Shown piece after piece: positions 27,501-35,724 of a DNA stretch of 64,000 nucleotides. The notes under the pieces were generated by a model. That model did no database searches and was not told the origin of the DNA. It worked only from the letters and a program-made list of their open reading frames with translations. The DNA is from CAIYQJ01 sp963717255 (GTDB taxonomy: Bacteria; Chloroflexota; Limnocylindria; Limnocylindrales; CSP1-4). The position numbers and the translations under genes were made by a program. The stretch lies in contig CAVQVT010000005.1 of assembly GCA_963717255.1 (NCBI GenBank), positions 124,001 to 188,000 on the forward strand. Direction: 5' to 3'. Numbering within the stretch: position 1 is the stretch's first letter; each line of letters begins with the position of its first letter.

Positions 27501-29132
27501 ATGGCGACGACCGTCCTCACCCCCACGACCGCCCGCGCCCGCTCCGGCCTCTACGACTGGCTGACGACCACCGACCACAAGAAGATCGGGATCCTCTACC
27601 TCACGAGCTCGTTCCTCTTCTTCCTGGTGGGCGGCGTCCTCGCCCTGCTCGTCCGCGCCGAGCTGGCGCAGCCGGGCCTTCAGTACATGGGCGAGTCGTC
27701 GTACAACCAGTTCTTCACGATGCACGCGTCGGTGATGCTCTTCCTGTTCGTCATCCCGATGCTCGCCGGGTTCGGCAACTACGTCGTGCCGCTGATGGTC
27801 GGCGCGCCGGACATGGCGTTCCCGCGCATCAACGCGCTGAGCTTCTGGCTGCTCCCCCTCGCCGGCATCATCATGATGCTGGGCTTCGTCCTCGGCGGCG
27901 CCGCGGCCGAGGGCTGGACGAGCTACAGCCCGCTCGCGAACTCCAAGTACTCGCCCGGCGTGGGGACCGACCTGTGGATCGTCGGCCTCATCCTCATCGG
28001 GACGAGCTCGATCCTCGGCGGCATCAACTTCCTGGTGACCATCTTCAAGATGCGGGCGCCCGGGATGACGATGTTCCGCCTCCCGATCCTCGTGTGGACG
28101 GTCCTCGTCACCAGCGTCCTCGTGGTCCTGGGAACCCCGGTCCTCACGAGCGCGCTCATCATGCTGTTCATCGACCGGAACTACGGCGGGGCGTTCTTCG
28201 ACCCGGCGAGCGGCGGCAACGCGGTGCTCTGGCAGAACGTGTTCTGGTTCTACTCGCACCCGGCCGTCTACATCATGATCCTGCCCGCGATGGGCATCGT
28301 GAGCGAGATCATCCCGGTGTTCAGCCGCAAGCCCCTCTTCGGCTACAAGGCGTTCGTCTTCGCCACGGCGGCCATCGGCGCACTCGGCTTCTCCGTCTGG
28401 GCGCACCACATGTTCACGACCGGGTCCGTCTACCTGCCGTTCTTCAGCTTCATGACCTTCCTCATCGCCGTCCCCACCGGCGTGAAGATGTTCAACTGGA
28501 TCGCGACCATGTGGAAGGGGAGCATCCAGTTCAGCTCGGCGATGCTCTTCGTCCTCGGCTTCCTGACGATGTTCCTCATCGGCGGCATCAACGGCGCCTT
28601 CAGCGCGTCCGTGCCGGTCGACTTCGCGATCCACGACACGTACTGGATCGTCGCCCACATCCACTACGTGCTGTTCGGCGGCTCGGTCTTCGCGGTCTTC
28701 GGCGGGCTCTTCTACTGGTTCCCGAAGATGTTCGGAGTCAGGCTGAACGAGGGCCTCGGCAAGCTCCAGTTCGTGATCATGTTCATCGGGTTCAACCTCA
28801 CGTTCTTCCCGATGCACGAGCTGGGCCTCATGGGCATGCCCCGCCGGATCGCCGACTACAGCCCCATGGCCGGCTGGAACGACCTGAACCTCGCGGCGAC
28901 GATCGGCAGCATCCTCGTCGGCGTCTCCGTCCTGCCGTTCCTCTGGAACGTCTTCGTGTCGCTGCGCAGCGGCGAGCGCGTGGGCGACGACCCGTGGGAG
29001 GGCAACACGCTCGAGTGGGCGACCACCTCGCCGCCCCCGCCGTACAACTTCGACCGGCTGCCCGAGATCCGCTCGGAGCGACCCGTATTCGACCAGCGCC
29101 ACGGGCTGACCGGCCCGGCGGCCGGCCACTGA
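27501..29132 (+). CDS. coxA: Cytochrome c oxidase subunit I, A2 type
   Basis: 543 residues, twelve membrane helices. Heme and copper ligands: His in FFTMHASVMLFLF (low-spin heme), His in WFYSHPAVYIMILP and HH in WAHHMFTTG (CuB), and His in VAHIHYVLFGG (hemes). Helix VI reads YSHPAVY instead of GHPEVY. The proton-channel glutamate is replaced and a Tyr-Ser pair precedes it, the hallmark of A2-type oxidases such as the Thermus and Rhodothermus caa3 enzymes. It reduces O2 to water and pumps protons. SD GGAG; nine bases after coxB. Confidence 0.95.
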   Translation: MATTVLTPTTARARSGLYDWLTTTDHKKIGILYLTSSFLFFLVGGVLALLVRAELAQPGLQYMGESSYNQFFTMHASVMLFLFVIPMLAGFGNYVVPLMVGAPDMAFPRINALSFWLLPLAGIIMMLGFVLGGAAAEGWTSYSPLANSKYSPGVGTDLWIVGLILIGTSSILGGINFLVTIFKMRAPGMTMFRLPILVWTVLVTSVLVVLGTPVLTSALIMLFIDRNYGGAFFDPASGGNAVLWQNVFWFYSHPAVYIMILPAMGIVSEIIPVFSRKPLFGYKAFVFATAAIGALGFSVWAHHMFTTGSVYLPFFSFMTFLIAVPTGVKMFNWIATMWKGSIQFSSAMLFVLGFLTMFLIGGINGAFSASVPVDFAIHDTYWIVAHIHYVLFGGSVFAVFGGLFYWFPKMFGVRLNEGLGKLQFVIMFIGFNLTFFPMHELGLMGMPRRIADYSPMAGWNDLNLAATIGSILVGVSVLPFLWNVFVSLRSGERVGDDPWEGNTLEWATTSPPPPYNFDRLPEIRSERPVFDQRHGLTGPAAGH

Positions 29133-29148
29133 GCGGGGAGGCGACGCC

Positions 29149-29796
29149 ATGACCGCAAGCGCCGACGTCCTCGTCCCGGTCGCCGACCGCGGCGAGACCC
29201 TCGAGGAGCTCGTCCACATCGCGGAGGAGCACTCGAAGGGCGGGATCAGCAACCCCGTCCTGGGGATGATCCTGTTCATCGCCTCCGAGGTGATGTTCTT
29301 CGCGGGCCTCTTCGCGGCCTACTTCAGCCTCCGGTCGAACGCGCCCGTGTGGCCTCCGACGGGGAACCCCGAGTTCGACCTCCGCGCGCACATCGCACTG
29401 CCGGCCGTCCTCACGCTCATGCTCATCACGAGCTCGGTCACCTGCCAGATCGGCATCTGGGCGATCCGCAGGGGCGATCGGAAGGGCCTGCTCCGGGCCT
29501 TCACCGTGACGATCGTCCTGGGGATCCTCTTCCTCGCCGGCCAGCTGTACGACTACTCGCAGCTGGGCTTCGGGGTGAACGACGGGGTCTTCGGGTCCAC
29601 GTTCTACACGCTGACCGGCTTCCACGGCGCCCACGTCTTCGCCGGCGTCCTCATGCTGGGGGTCATCCTGTACCGCGGCATGGCCGGGCAGTTCTCGGGG
29701 CGCCACCACGACGCCGTCGAGGCGACCAGCCTCTACTGGCACTTCGTGGACGTGGTCTGGATCTGCCTGTTCACCCTCCTGTACATCCTCAACTAG
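29149..29796 (+). CDS. coxC: Cytochrome c oxidase subunit III
   Basis: 215 residues, five helices, the short caa3-type form. It has MILFIASEVMFFAGLFAAYF and the terminal FHGAHVFAGVLMLGVI and EATSLYWHFVDVVWICLF segments conserved in the family. Seventeen bases after coxA, with GGGGAGGCG upstream. Confidence 0.93.
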   Translation: MTASADVLVPVADRGETLEELVHIAEEHSKGGISNPVLGMILFIASEVMFFAGLFAAYFSLRSNAPVWPPTGNPEFDLRAHIALPAVLTLMLITSSVTCQIGIWAIRRGDRKGLLRAFTVTIVLGILFLAGQLYDYSQLGFGVNDGVFGSTFYTLTGFHGAHVFAGVLMLGVILYRGMAGQFSGRHHDAVEATSLYWHFVDVVWICLFTLLYILN

Positions 29797-29813
29797 GGAC
29801 CGGAGGCGACGTC

Positions 29814-29981
29814 GTGATCCGACCCCGCAACACGCTCCTCGTCGCGGTCCTGTTCCTGGTGATCGCGGCCGTGTACTACGCGCTCAGCCAGGAAGCCGGC
29901 GGGACGACGATGCTCGTCGCACTCGCCATCGGGATGGGCCTGCTTTCGTATACCCTCGCTCTCGGCTCGCCGAAGGGCTGA
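29814..29981 (+). CDS. Small two-helix protein, probable oxidase subunit IV
   Basis: 55 residues from GTG 29814 with CGGAGGCG upstream. Two hydrophobic helices (TLLVAVLFLVIAAVYYALS and MLVALAIGMGLLSYTLALG) and a position directly after coxC match the tiny fourth subunit of caa3-type oxidases. Assignment rests on size and place, not on a motif. Confidence 0.65.
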   Translation: MIRPRNTLLVAVLFLVIAAVYYALSQEAGGTTMLVALAIGMGLLSYTLALGSPKG

Positions 29982-30044
29982 GGCCGGGGCCGGCGGGCAG
30001 TCCGGCCCGACGCGGGCGACAGCAGGGAGCGGACCCGACAGTCC

Positions 30045-31283
30045 ATGACCGACTTCTGGGACACCATCGTCAACGACTACCTCGGGCGCCTCGTCTCGCC
30101 CGACTGGGGGGCGCTCGTCGGGCTCATCCCGCTCGCCCTCCTCGCCGTCGTCGCGCTCTACGTCGGGTGGATCGCCGTCCGCTTCGCGACCGCGGGCCCG
30201 CGCACGCGCGGCGGCCCGGTCGTCCCGCGGACCCCGGCCGGCGTCCACATGCCGGGGCCCAGCCTCTCGCCGCTCTACCTCGCCGCCGCGGCGACCGTCC
30301 TGTTCCTGGGCCTCGCGGCGATGAACGCCGATCCCACCATCCTGATCCTCGACGCGATCCCGCTGCGCGACATCGGCCCGTGGATCTTCGCGCTCGGCAC
30401 CATCCTCACGATCGGCGCCGGCCTCCACTGGGGCCGGGAGGTGATGCGCGAGTCCGGGCGCCCGCAGGGACGGGGGGTCGTCGCCGGCGCCTTCGAGGCG
30501 AGGCAGCCGCCGGAGGGCGTCCACCTCCCGGGGCCGTCCTTCCGCCCGGTGCTCATCGCCGTCGCGGCCACGGTCCTCTTCCTGGGCCTGGGGCTCGCGA
30601 CGAACCAGCAGATCGCGAAGGACTACGGGGACGTCGGCCAGCCGATCTTCCTCGCGGGCCTCATCATGATCGCGGTCGTCGGGCTCCAGTGGCTGCGCGA
30701 CGCCGTCATCGAGTACCGGCTCGCCGTCAAGGCGGACCGCACGGGGCACCTGGAGAACCCGCCGGCACCCCGGTTCCCGTGGATCACGCTCGGGTTCTTC
30801 GCCCTGCTCCTCGTGGGTGCCGTCGTCATCGGCTCGGGCGCATTCCCGCCCGGGTCCGGCGGGACTGCCGGCGGCGGCACGGCGTCCAGCGCGGCGCCCG
30901 GCGGTGGAGGCCCGGCCACGGCGGCACCCGCGGGCACGCCCGCGACGAGCGGCGGGACGACCGCCAGCGCGGCGCCCGGCGGCGGAGGGACGCCCTCCGG
31001 GCCGGTCATCAAGATCGTCGCGCAGAACATCGCCTTCGACGTCTCGGAGATCACGGCCCCGGCGGATACCCCGTTCACGATCGCGTTCGACAACCAGGAC
31101 GCGGGCATCCCGCACAACGTCGCGATCCACAGGGACTCGCCGACGGGCGAGGTCGTCTTCATGGGCGAGATCTTCCCGGGTGTCGCACAGAAGGAATACG
31201 CTGTCCCGGCGCTCCCGGCCGGCACGTACGCCTTCGTCTGCACCGTCCATCCGAACATGACCGGTACGCTCACGGTCCAGTAA
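30045..31283 (+). CDS. Membrane protein with C-terminal cupredoxin domain
   Basis: 412 residues. About six helices form two halves that resemble each other: GVHMPGPSLSPLYLAAAATV near residue 68 and GVHLPGPSFRPVLIAVAATV near 163. A Gly/Ala/Ser-rich linker (about 265-320) leads to a cupredoxin domain very like the one on coxB: IPHNVAIHRD, then FVCTVHPNM, with the same last 21 residues apart from near-synonymous DNA changes. The domain would face outside and carry one type 1 copper. I know no named family for the whole protein. It probably belongs to the oxidase as an electron-donor or accessory subunit. Confidence 0.75.
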   Translation: MTDFWDTIVNDYLGRLVSPDWGALVGLIPLALLAVVALYVGWIAVRFATAGPRTRGGPVVPRTPAGVHMPGPSLSPLYLAAAATVLFLGLAAMNADPTILILDAIPLRDIGPWIFALGTILTIGAGLHWGREVMRESGRPQGRGVVAGAFEARQPPEGVHLPGPSFRPVLIAVAATVLFLGLGLATNQQIAKDYGDVGQPIFLAGLIMIAVVGLQWLRDAVIEYRLAVKADRTGHLENPPAPRFPWITLGFFALLLVGAVVIGSGAFPPGSGGTAGGGTASSAAPGGGGPATAAPAGTPATSGGTTASAAPGGGGTPSGPVIKIVAQNIAFDVSEITAPADTPFTIAFDNQDAGIPHNVAIHRDSPTGEVVFMGEIFPGVAQKEYAVPALPAGTYAFVCTVHPNMTGTLTVQ

Positions 31284-31296
31284 GGAGCGTTCCTCC

Positions 31297-31869
31297 GTGC
31301 CCTCCCGCCGCGACCCCGCCGCGGTCCGGATCCCCGCGCGCCTCGTGGCCGTCGCCGTCGCGGCCGTGGTCGTCGCCGCCTGTTCGGGCGGAGGCGCCGC
31401 TTCCCCGGCGGCACCGGGCGGATCGTCCGCCGCGAGTCCCGCGGTCGGGCCGGAGCTCGGGTCGCTCGCGCCGGGCCTCGCGCTGGCCGACCTCGACGGG
31501 AAGCCGGTCTCGCTCGCGGACTACCGCGGCAGGCCCGTGGTCCTCAACTACTGGGCGTCGTGGTGCGGGCCGTGCCGGGACGAGTTCCCCGCGCTGAAGG
31601 CTGCGCAGGAGGCGCATGCGGCGGCGGGCCTCGCCGTCCTCGGCGTCCTCTTCAAGGACGACGTCGCCCCGGCGAGGGACTTCGTGGCGAAGGAGGGCGC
31701 CACGTGGACGACGCTCGCCGACCCGGATGGGACGGGAGCCGCCGCGTTCCGGGTCGTCGCGCCGCCGACCACCTTCTTCATCGACGGCGACGGCGTGGTG
31801 CGGGCCCTGCAGGTGGGGGGGATGACGCCCGACCAGCTCGACCGACACCTCGGGACGATCCTCCCGTGA
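31297..31869 (+). CDS. TlpA/ResA-like thioredoxin-fold lipoprotein
   Basis: 190 residues, GTG start with TAAGGAGCG upstream (shared with the end of the previous gene). The signal ends in a lipobox (VVVAACSG). The redoxin domain has the active site WASWCGPCRDEFPALK and the cis-proline PPTTFFIDGDG. Such proteins keep cysteines reduced outside the membrane for CuA or heme c assembly; next to coxB, CuA maturation is the likelier role. Confidence 0.88.
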   Translation: MPSRRDPAAVRIPARLVAVAVAAVVVAACSGGGAASPAAPGGSSAASPAVGPELGSLAPGLALADLDGKPVSLADYRGRPVVLNYWASWCGPCRDEFPALKAAQEAHAAAGLAVLGVLFKDDVAPARDFVAKEGATWTTLADPDGTGAAAFRVVAPPTTFFIDGDGVVRALQVGGMTPDQLDRHLGTILP

Positions 31870-32933
31870 CGGCGCCGGACGGGGACCCGGCGGTCGTCGT
31901 CCGGGACCTCGTGAAGAGCTACGGCGGCCGGGACGTCGTGGCAGGACTCACCCTCGACGTGCACCCCGGCGAGATCCTCGGTCTCCTGGGACCGAACGGC
32001 GCCGGGAAGACCACGACGATCGAGATCCTGGAAGGCTACCGGCGGCCGGATGGCGGGTCCGTCCGCGTCCTGGGGCTGGACCCGGTCCGCGACGCACGCG
32101 CGCTGCGGCCCAAGGTGGGGATCATGCTCCAGCAGGGGGGCCTGCCGCCGCAGGTGCGAGCGCGCGAGATCGTCCGCCTCTACGCGTCGTTCTTCCGGGA
32201 CCCGGAGGACGCCGACGCCCTGCTCGGGCGCGTCGGGCTGGCGGATGCGGCCCGGCGACGGGTGAAGGTCCTCTCCGGCGGGGAGCGGCAGCGTCTCGCG
32301 CTGGCGCTCGCGCTGGTGGGCAGGCCCGAGGTCGCGATGCTCGACGAGCCGACCGCGGGGATGGACCCGCAGGCGAAGGCCGCGACGCGCGAGATCGTGG
32401 CCGACCTCCGCGACCATGGGACCGCGGTGGTACTGACGACCCATGAGCTCGTGGACCTCGAGCGGCTCGCCGACCGGATCGCGATCGTCCGTCGCGGCCG
32501 GCTCGTCGCGCTGGGAACGCCTGCCGACATCGTCGCCGGAGTTCGCCGCCGCCTCCGCTTCCGCGTCGCCGGCGTGCTGTCCGCCGCCGGGCGCACGGAG
32601 CTCGCCGGGGTGCTGGCGGCCGCGGGAGGCGAGCCACCCACGGTGGGCGCGGACGGGACGACGCTCCGCGCGACGATCGAGGAGGACGGACCGGGCGGCG
32701 CCTATCGGCTGGAAGGGCTGGAGCCGAGCCCGCGGGTCGTGGCTGCCCTCGCGGAGTGGTGTCGAGGCCGCGACCTGCTGCTCACCGAGATGCGGGCGGC
32801 CGGCGGGACCCTGGAGGAGCGATTCCTCGAGCTGGTCGCAGACGACGCGGGCGACGCGGGCGATCGCGCGGATGCACCCGATGGCCCGGACCCGGGCATG
32901 CGGGCGAGCGCCGGTGAGAGGGACATCGCGTGA
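31866..32933 (+). CDS. ABC transporter ATP-binding protein
   Basis: 355 residues. Walker A GPNGAGKTT, Q-loop MLQQGG, signature LSGGERQR, Walker B VAMLDEPTAG and H-loop TTHE are all present in residues 1-215. The C-terminal 110 residues are an extra domain as in drug or lipid exporters. GTGA overlaps at both ends couple it to the thioredoxin gene and to the permease. Being inside the oxidase operon suggests export of a cofactor or a copper/heme-related substrate (inference). Confidence 0.92.
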   Translation: MTAPDGDPAVVVRDLVKSYGGRDVVAGLTLDVHPGEILGLLGPNGAGKTTTIEILEGYRRPDGGSVRVLGLDPVRDARALRPKVGIMLQQGGLPPQVRAREIVRLYASFFRDPEDADALLGRVGLADAARRRVKVLSGGERQRLALALALVGRPEVAMLDEPTAGMDPQAKAATREIVADLRDHGTAVVLTTHELVDLERLADRIAIVRRGRLVALGTPADIVAGVRRRLRFRVAGVLSAAGRTELAGVLAAAGGEPPTVGADGTTLRATIEEDGPGGAYRLEGLEPSPRVVAALAEWCRGRDLLLTEMRAAGGTLEERFLELVADDAGDAGDRADAPDGPDPGMRASAGERDIA

Positions 32934-33679
32934 GCGCGCCGGCCACGCTCGCGCGGATGGTCGCCGCCCAGGCCGGGATGGAGCTGCGGCTGACGGCACG
33001 GCGCGGCGAGAACCTCTTCGTGACCCTCGTCCTGCCGGCCACGCTGCTCCTCTTCTTCGCAGCCGTCCCGGTGCTCCCCGCGGACGCCGCCCGGCCCGTG
33101 GACTTCCTGCTCCCCGGGACGCTCGGCCTCGCGATCATCGCGACGGCGTTCGTGAACCTCGGGATCTCCACCGCCTTCGAGCGAGGCTACGGGGTCCTCA
33201 AGCGCCTCGGCGGCTCGCCGCTGCCGCGCGTCGGCCTCCTCGCGGCGAAGGTCGTCGCGGTCGCGGCGGTCGAGGTCGCGAGCGTCGCGGTCCTCTTCGT
33301 CGTCGCGACCGCCCTGCTCGACTGGCGCCCGGGACCAGGGTTCTCCGTCCCGGTCGTGGCGGCCGCCGTGCTCCTCGGGACGTTCACGTTCGCGAGCCTG
33401 GGGCTCCTTCTCGCCGGGGCGCTCCGGCCGGAGGCCACGCTCGCCCTGGCCAACGCGGTCTTCGTGCTCTTCCTCCTCGTCGGCGGCGTGATCCTGCCGA
33501 TCGCGAGGCTGCCCGAGCCCTTCGCAGGGGCCGCGCGCCTGCTTCCCTCGGGCGCGCTGACGGACGCGCTGCGGACCGGCTTCGGGACCGGCGGCGACGC
33601 GACGGTCCCCTTCATCGTCCTCGCGGCCTGGGGGGTGGCGGCAGCGATCCTGACGGCGCGCACGTTCCGCTGGGAGTAG
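32930..33679 (+). CDS. ABC-2 type permease
   Basis: 249 residues, six helices (e.g. LFVTLVLPATLLLFFAAVPV and FASLGLLLAGALRPEATLAL), matching the ABC-2 exporter fold. GTG start in a GTGA overlap with the ATPase. Partner of the preceding protein; substrate unknown. Last gene of the cox transcript, followed by 69 bases and a convergent gene. Confidence 0.88.
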   Translation: MSAPATLARMVAAQAGMELRLTARRGENLFVTLVLPATLLLFFAAVPVLPADAARPVDFLLPGTLGLAIIATAFVNLGISTAFERGYGVLKRLGGSPLPRVGLLAAKVVAVAAVEVASVAVLFVVATALLDWRPGPGFSVPVVAAAVLLGTFTFASLGLLLAGALRPEATLALANAVFVLFLLVGGVILPIARLPEPFAGAARLLPSGALTDALRTGFGTGGDATVPFIVLAAWGVAAAILTARTFRWE

Positions 33680-33748
33680 GCGCCGCCCCACCGCGCGCCG
33701 GCGGGTGAGGACGGGCCGACGCGCCCCGCCCCGGTCCGCCGCCCTCCG

Positions 33749-35635
33749 CTAGCTGGCGGCCATCCGCTGGGCTGTCCGTCGGGTCAACGCGAGGATCGTC
33801 AGCATCGGGTTGACCCCGCTGGCCGTCGGGAAGGCGCTCGCGTCGGTCACCCAGAGGCCGTCCACGCCGCGCACCCTCCCGTCGGGATCGGCCGTCGAGT
33901 CCTTCGGGTCGGTCCCGATCCGGCAGCTCGACATCTGGTGGGCGGTGAAGAGCAGGACCCGGTTCGGCGAGACGCCCCGCCGCTCGATCCCGGCGAGGAA
34001 GTCGGCCATCGAGCCGCCGGGCTCGCGCTCCAGCGGCGGCGTGTGGAGCGTGAACACCCGTCCGGCGCCGGACGCCTCGTGGAGCCGCGCGAGCTCGAGC
34101 ATGCCGCGCAGGAGCAGGCGACGCTCGGGCGCCCCCACCGCGTACCGGATCCGCGGCGCGCCGTCGCGATCGATCTCGATCCTCCCGGGGGTCCGGTCAC
34201 GGACGATCGCGAGGAAGGCCGCCGTGTGCGCGGCCCTGCCGACCGATGCCGCGTGCTGCGGGCCGGACCACCATGGAAGGGCGGTCCCGACGATCCCCGG
34301 ATGCATCGGGGACGCCTCGACGCGGAAGCCGTGCGTCCCGTCGATCTCCGCGAAGGCGTCGCTCATGACGGACTGCGGGACGCCGGACCACGCGTCGATG
34401 CGCTCCGGGTAGACGCCCGCGACGGCGACGACCGGATGCATCCGGAGCGTCCGGCCGGCGACCCCGGGCGCGATGCCCGACCGCTGCAGGAGCACGGGCG
34501 AGAGGATGGACCCGCCCGCGAGGGCGACCCGCGGGGCCCGCACGGTGATCTCCCCGCCGGGTACGGCCGCCACGACGCCCTCGACGCGCCCGTCGCGCAC
34601 GAGGATCCGGCGGGCCTCGGTCCGGTCGAGGATCGACGTCCCGTTGGCGCATGCGTCGGCGAGGTAGGTCCGCAGCGCCGATCGTTTCGCCCCGGTCCGG
34701 CAACCCACCGCACACGGGCCGCAGTCGGTGCAGCCGCGGACGTTCCGCGGGATCACCTGGCGCGGGAGCCCGAGCGCGTCGAGGCCGCGGGCGAGCGCTC
34801 CGTTGGGTCCGTTGTGCTCGCTCTCGGCGGTCGTGACCGACGTGTCCGCCTCGACGGCGTCGTAGTGTGGGTCCAGGTCGTCGACCCCGGCGGCCCGCCA
34901 CTCCTCCCGGACCGCGTCCGGCAGCCGGAGGGACGAGCTCCAGTTCACGACCGTGCCGCCGCCCACGGCGCTCCCGGCCCGGATGCTGAACCAGCGGTCG
35001 TCCGTCGCGGTGAGACCGCGATCGAGGAAGAGCTTCGCGAGGCCCTCCAGCTCCGGGCCGCCGAACTCGCGCTCGGTGACGTTCGCGGCTCGCTCCAGGA
35101 CGACGACCCGCTTCCCGGCCGCGGCGAGGATCGCAGCCGCCACCCCGCCGCCTGCCCCGGAGCCGACCACGCAGGCGTCGGCGTCGATCACCTCCCCCGG
35201 CGCGGGCGTCCGCACGTCGAGGACGCTCTCGTCGGCGGGATCGGGCATGGGCGGCACGAACCCGGTCGCCCGCCGGTATGGCGAGTCCTCCATCCCGTAC
35301 AGCAGGAGGAAGGTGAGGCGCTTGAGGTCCTGGAACGCCGTCCGCGTCAGGGGGACCGGACTGGTCGCCATCCGGCGGAGGTAGGTCTCGCGCTCCGCCA
35401 GTGATGCGCGGGAGAACCGGCGCGGCATCCCGGTGAGCACGAGGCTGACGACCGGGTTCTCGACCGCCCGGAGGAAGAGCCGGAGCTGCGACTCGAGCGA
35501 CGGCCGCCCGAGCGCGCTGACCTCCCCCAGGATGGCGCGGTGGACGTCGAGCTCGCTGGCGGGGGGCAGTTCGGCACCGTCCCCGGGTGCGAGCGTGTCG
35601 ACGATCGCGGCGAGGGTGTCGAGGCGGCTGGGCAT
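33749..35635 (-). CDS. GMC family oxidoreductase with a four-cysteine motif
   Basis: 628 residues. Residues 1-150 resemble the small extra domain found in membrane-linked GMC enzymes. The FAD-binding start is DACVVGSGAGGGVAAAILA (about 180-200). A cluster-like CTDCGPCAVGCRTGAKRS lies mid-protein. The catalytic His is in FTAHQMSSCRIG and the Asn in SGVNPMLTILAL. It oxidises an alcohol, perhaps a sterol or long-chain alcohol. The ATG at 35635 is set by a TACGCT -10 seven bases upstream; the open frame continues upstream but is shadow sequence. Confidence 0.86.
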   Translation of the reverse strand: MPSRLDTLAAIVDTLAPGDGAELPPASELDVHRAILGEVSALGRPSLESQLRLFLRAVENPVVSLVLTGMPRRFSRASLAERETYLRRMATSPVPLTRTAFQDLKRLTFLLLYGMEDSPYRRATGFVPPMPDPADESVLDVRTPAPGEVIDADACVVGSGAGGGVAAAILAAAGKRVVVLERAANVTEREFGGPELEGLAKLFLDRGLTATDDRWFSIRAGSAVGGGTVVNWSSSLRLPDAVREEWRAAGVDDLDPHYDAVEADTSVTTAESEHNGPNGALARGLDALGLPRQVIPRNVRGCTDCGPCAVGCRTGAKRSALRTYLADACANGTSILDRTEARRILVRDGRVEGVVAAVPGGEITVRAPRVALAGGSILSPVLLQRSGIAPGVAGRTLRMHPVVAVAGVYPERIDAWSGVPQSVMSDAFAEIDGTHGFRVEASPMHPGIVGTALPWWSGPQHAASVGRAAHTAAFLAIVRDRTPGRIEIDRDGAPRIRYAVGAPERRLLLRGMLELARLHEASGAGRVFTLHTPPLEREPGGSMADFLAGIERRGVSPNRVLLFTAHQMSSCRIGTDPKDSTADPDGRVRGVDGLWVTDASAFPTASGVNPMLTILALTRRTAQRMAAS

Positions 35636-35642
35636 GCGCTTC

Positions 35643-35648
35643 AGCGTA
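35643..35648 (-). promoter_or_regulatory. Leaderless-type -10 element TACGCT
   Basis: TACGCT on the minus strand, seven bases before the GMC oxidoreductase ATG (35635). Confidence 0.5.
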
Positions 35649-35724
35649 CGTCGTCCGCGCCCGTCGATGCGCAGGGTGCCGCGCGCCCCAGTGTCCTCGA
35701 CGGCGGCCGCAGCGGCCGCCGTCG

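Noticed and set aside
27069..29279. Long minus-strand frame of 736 codons opposite coxA
   Set aside because: Highly charged His/Glu/Asp/Arg antisense of conserved oxidase subunits.
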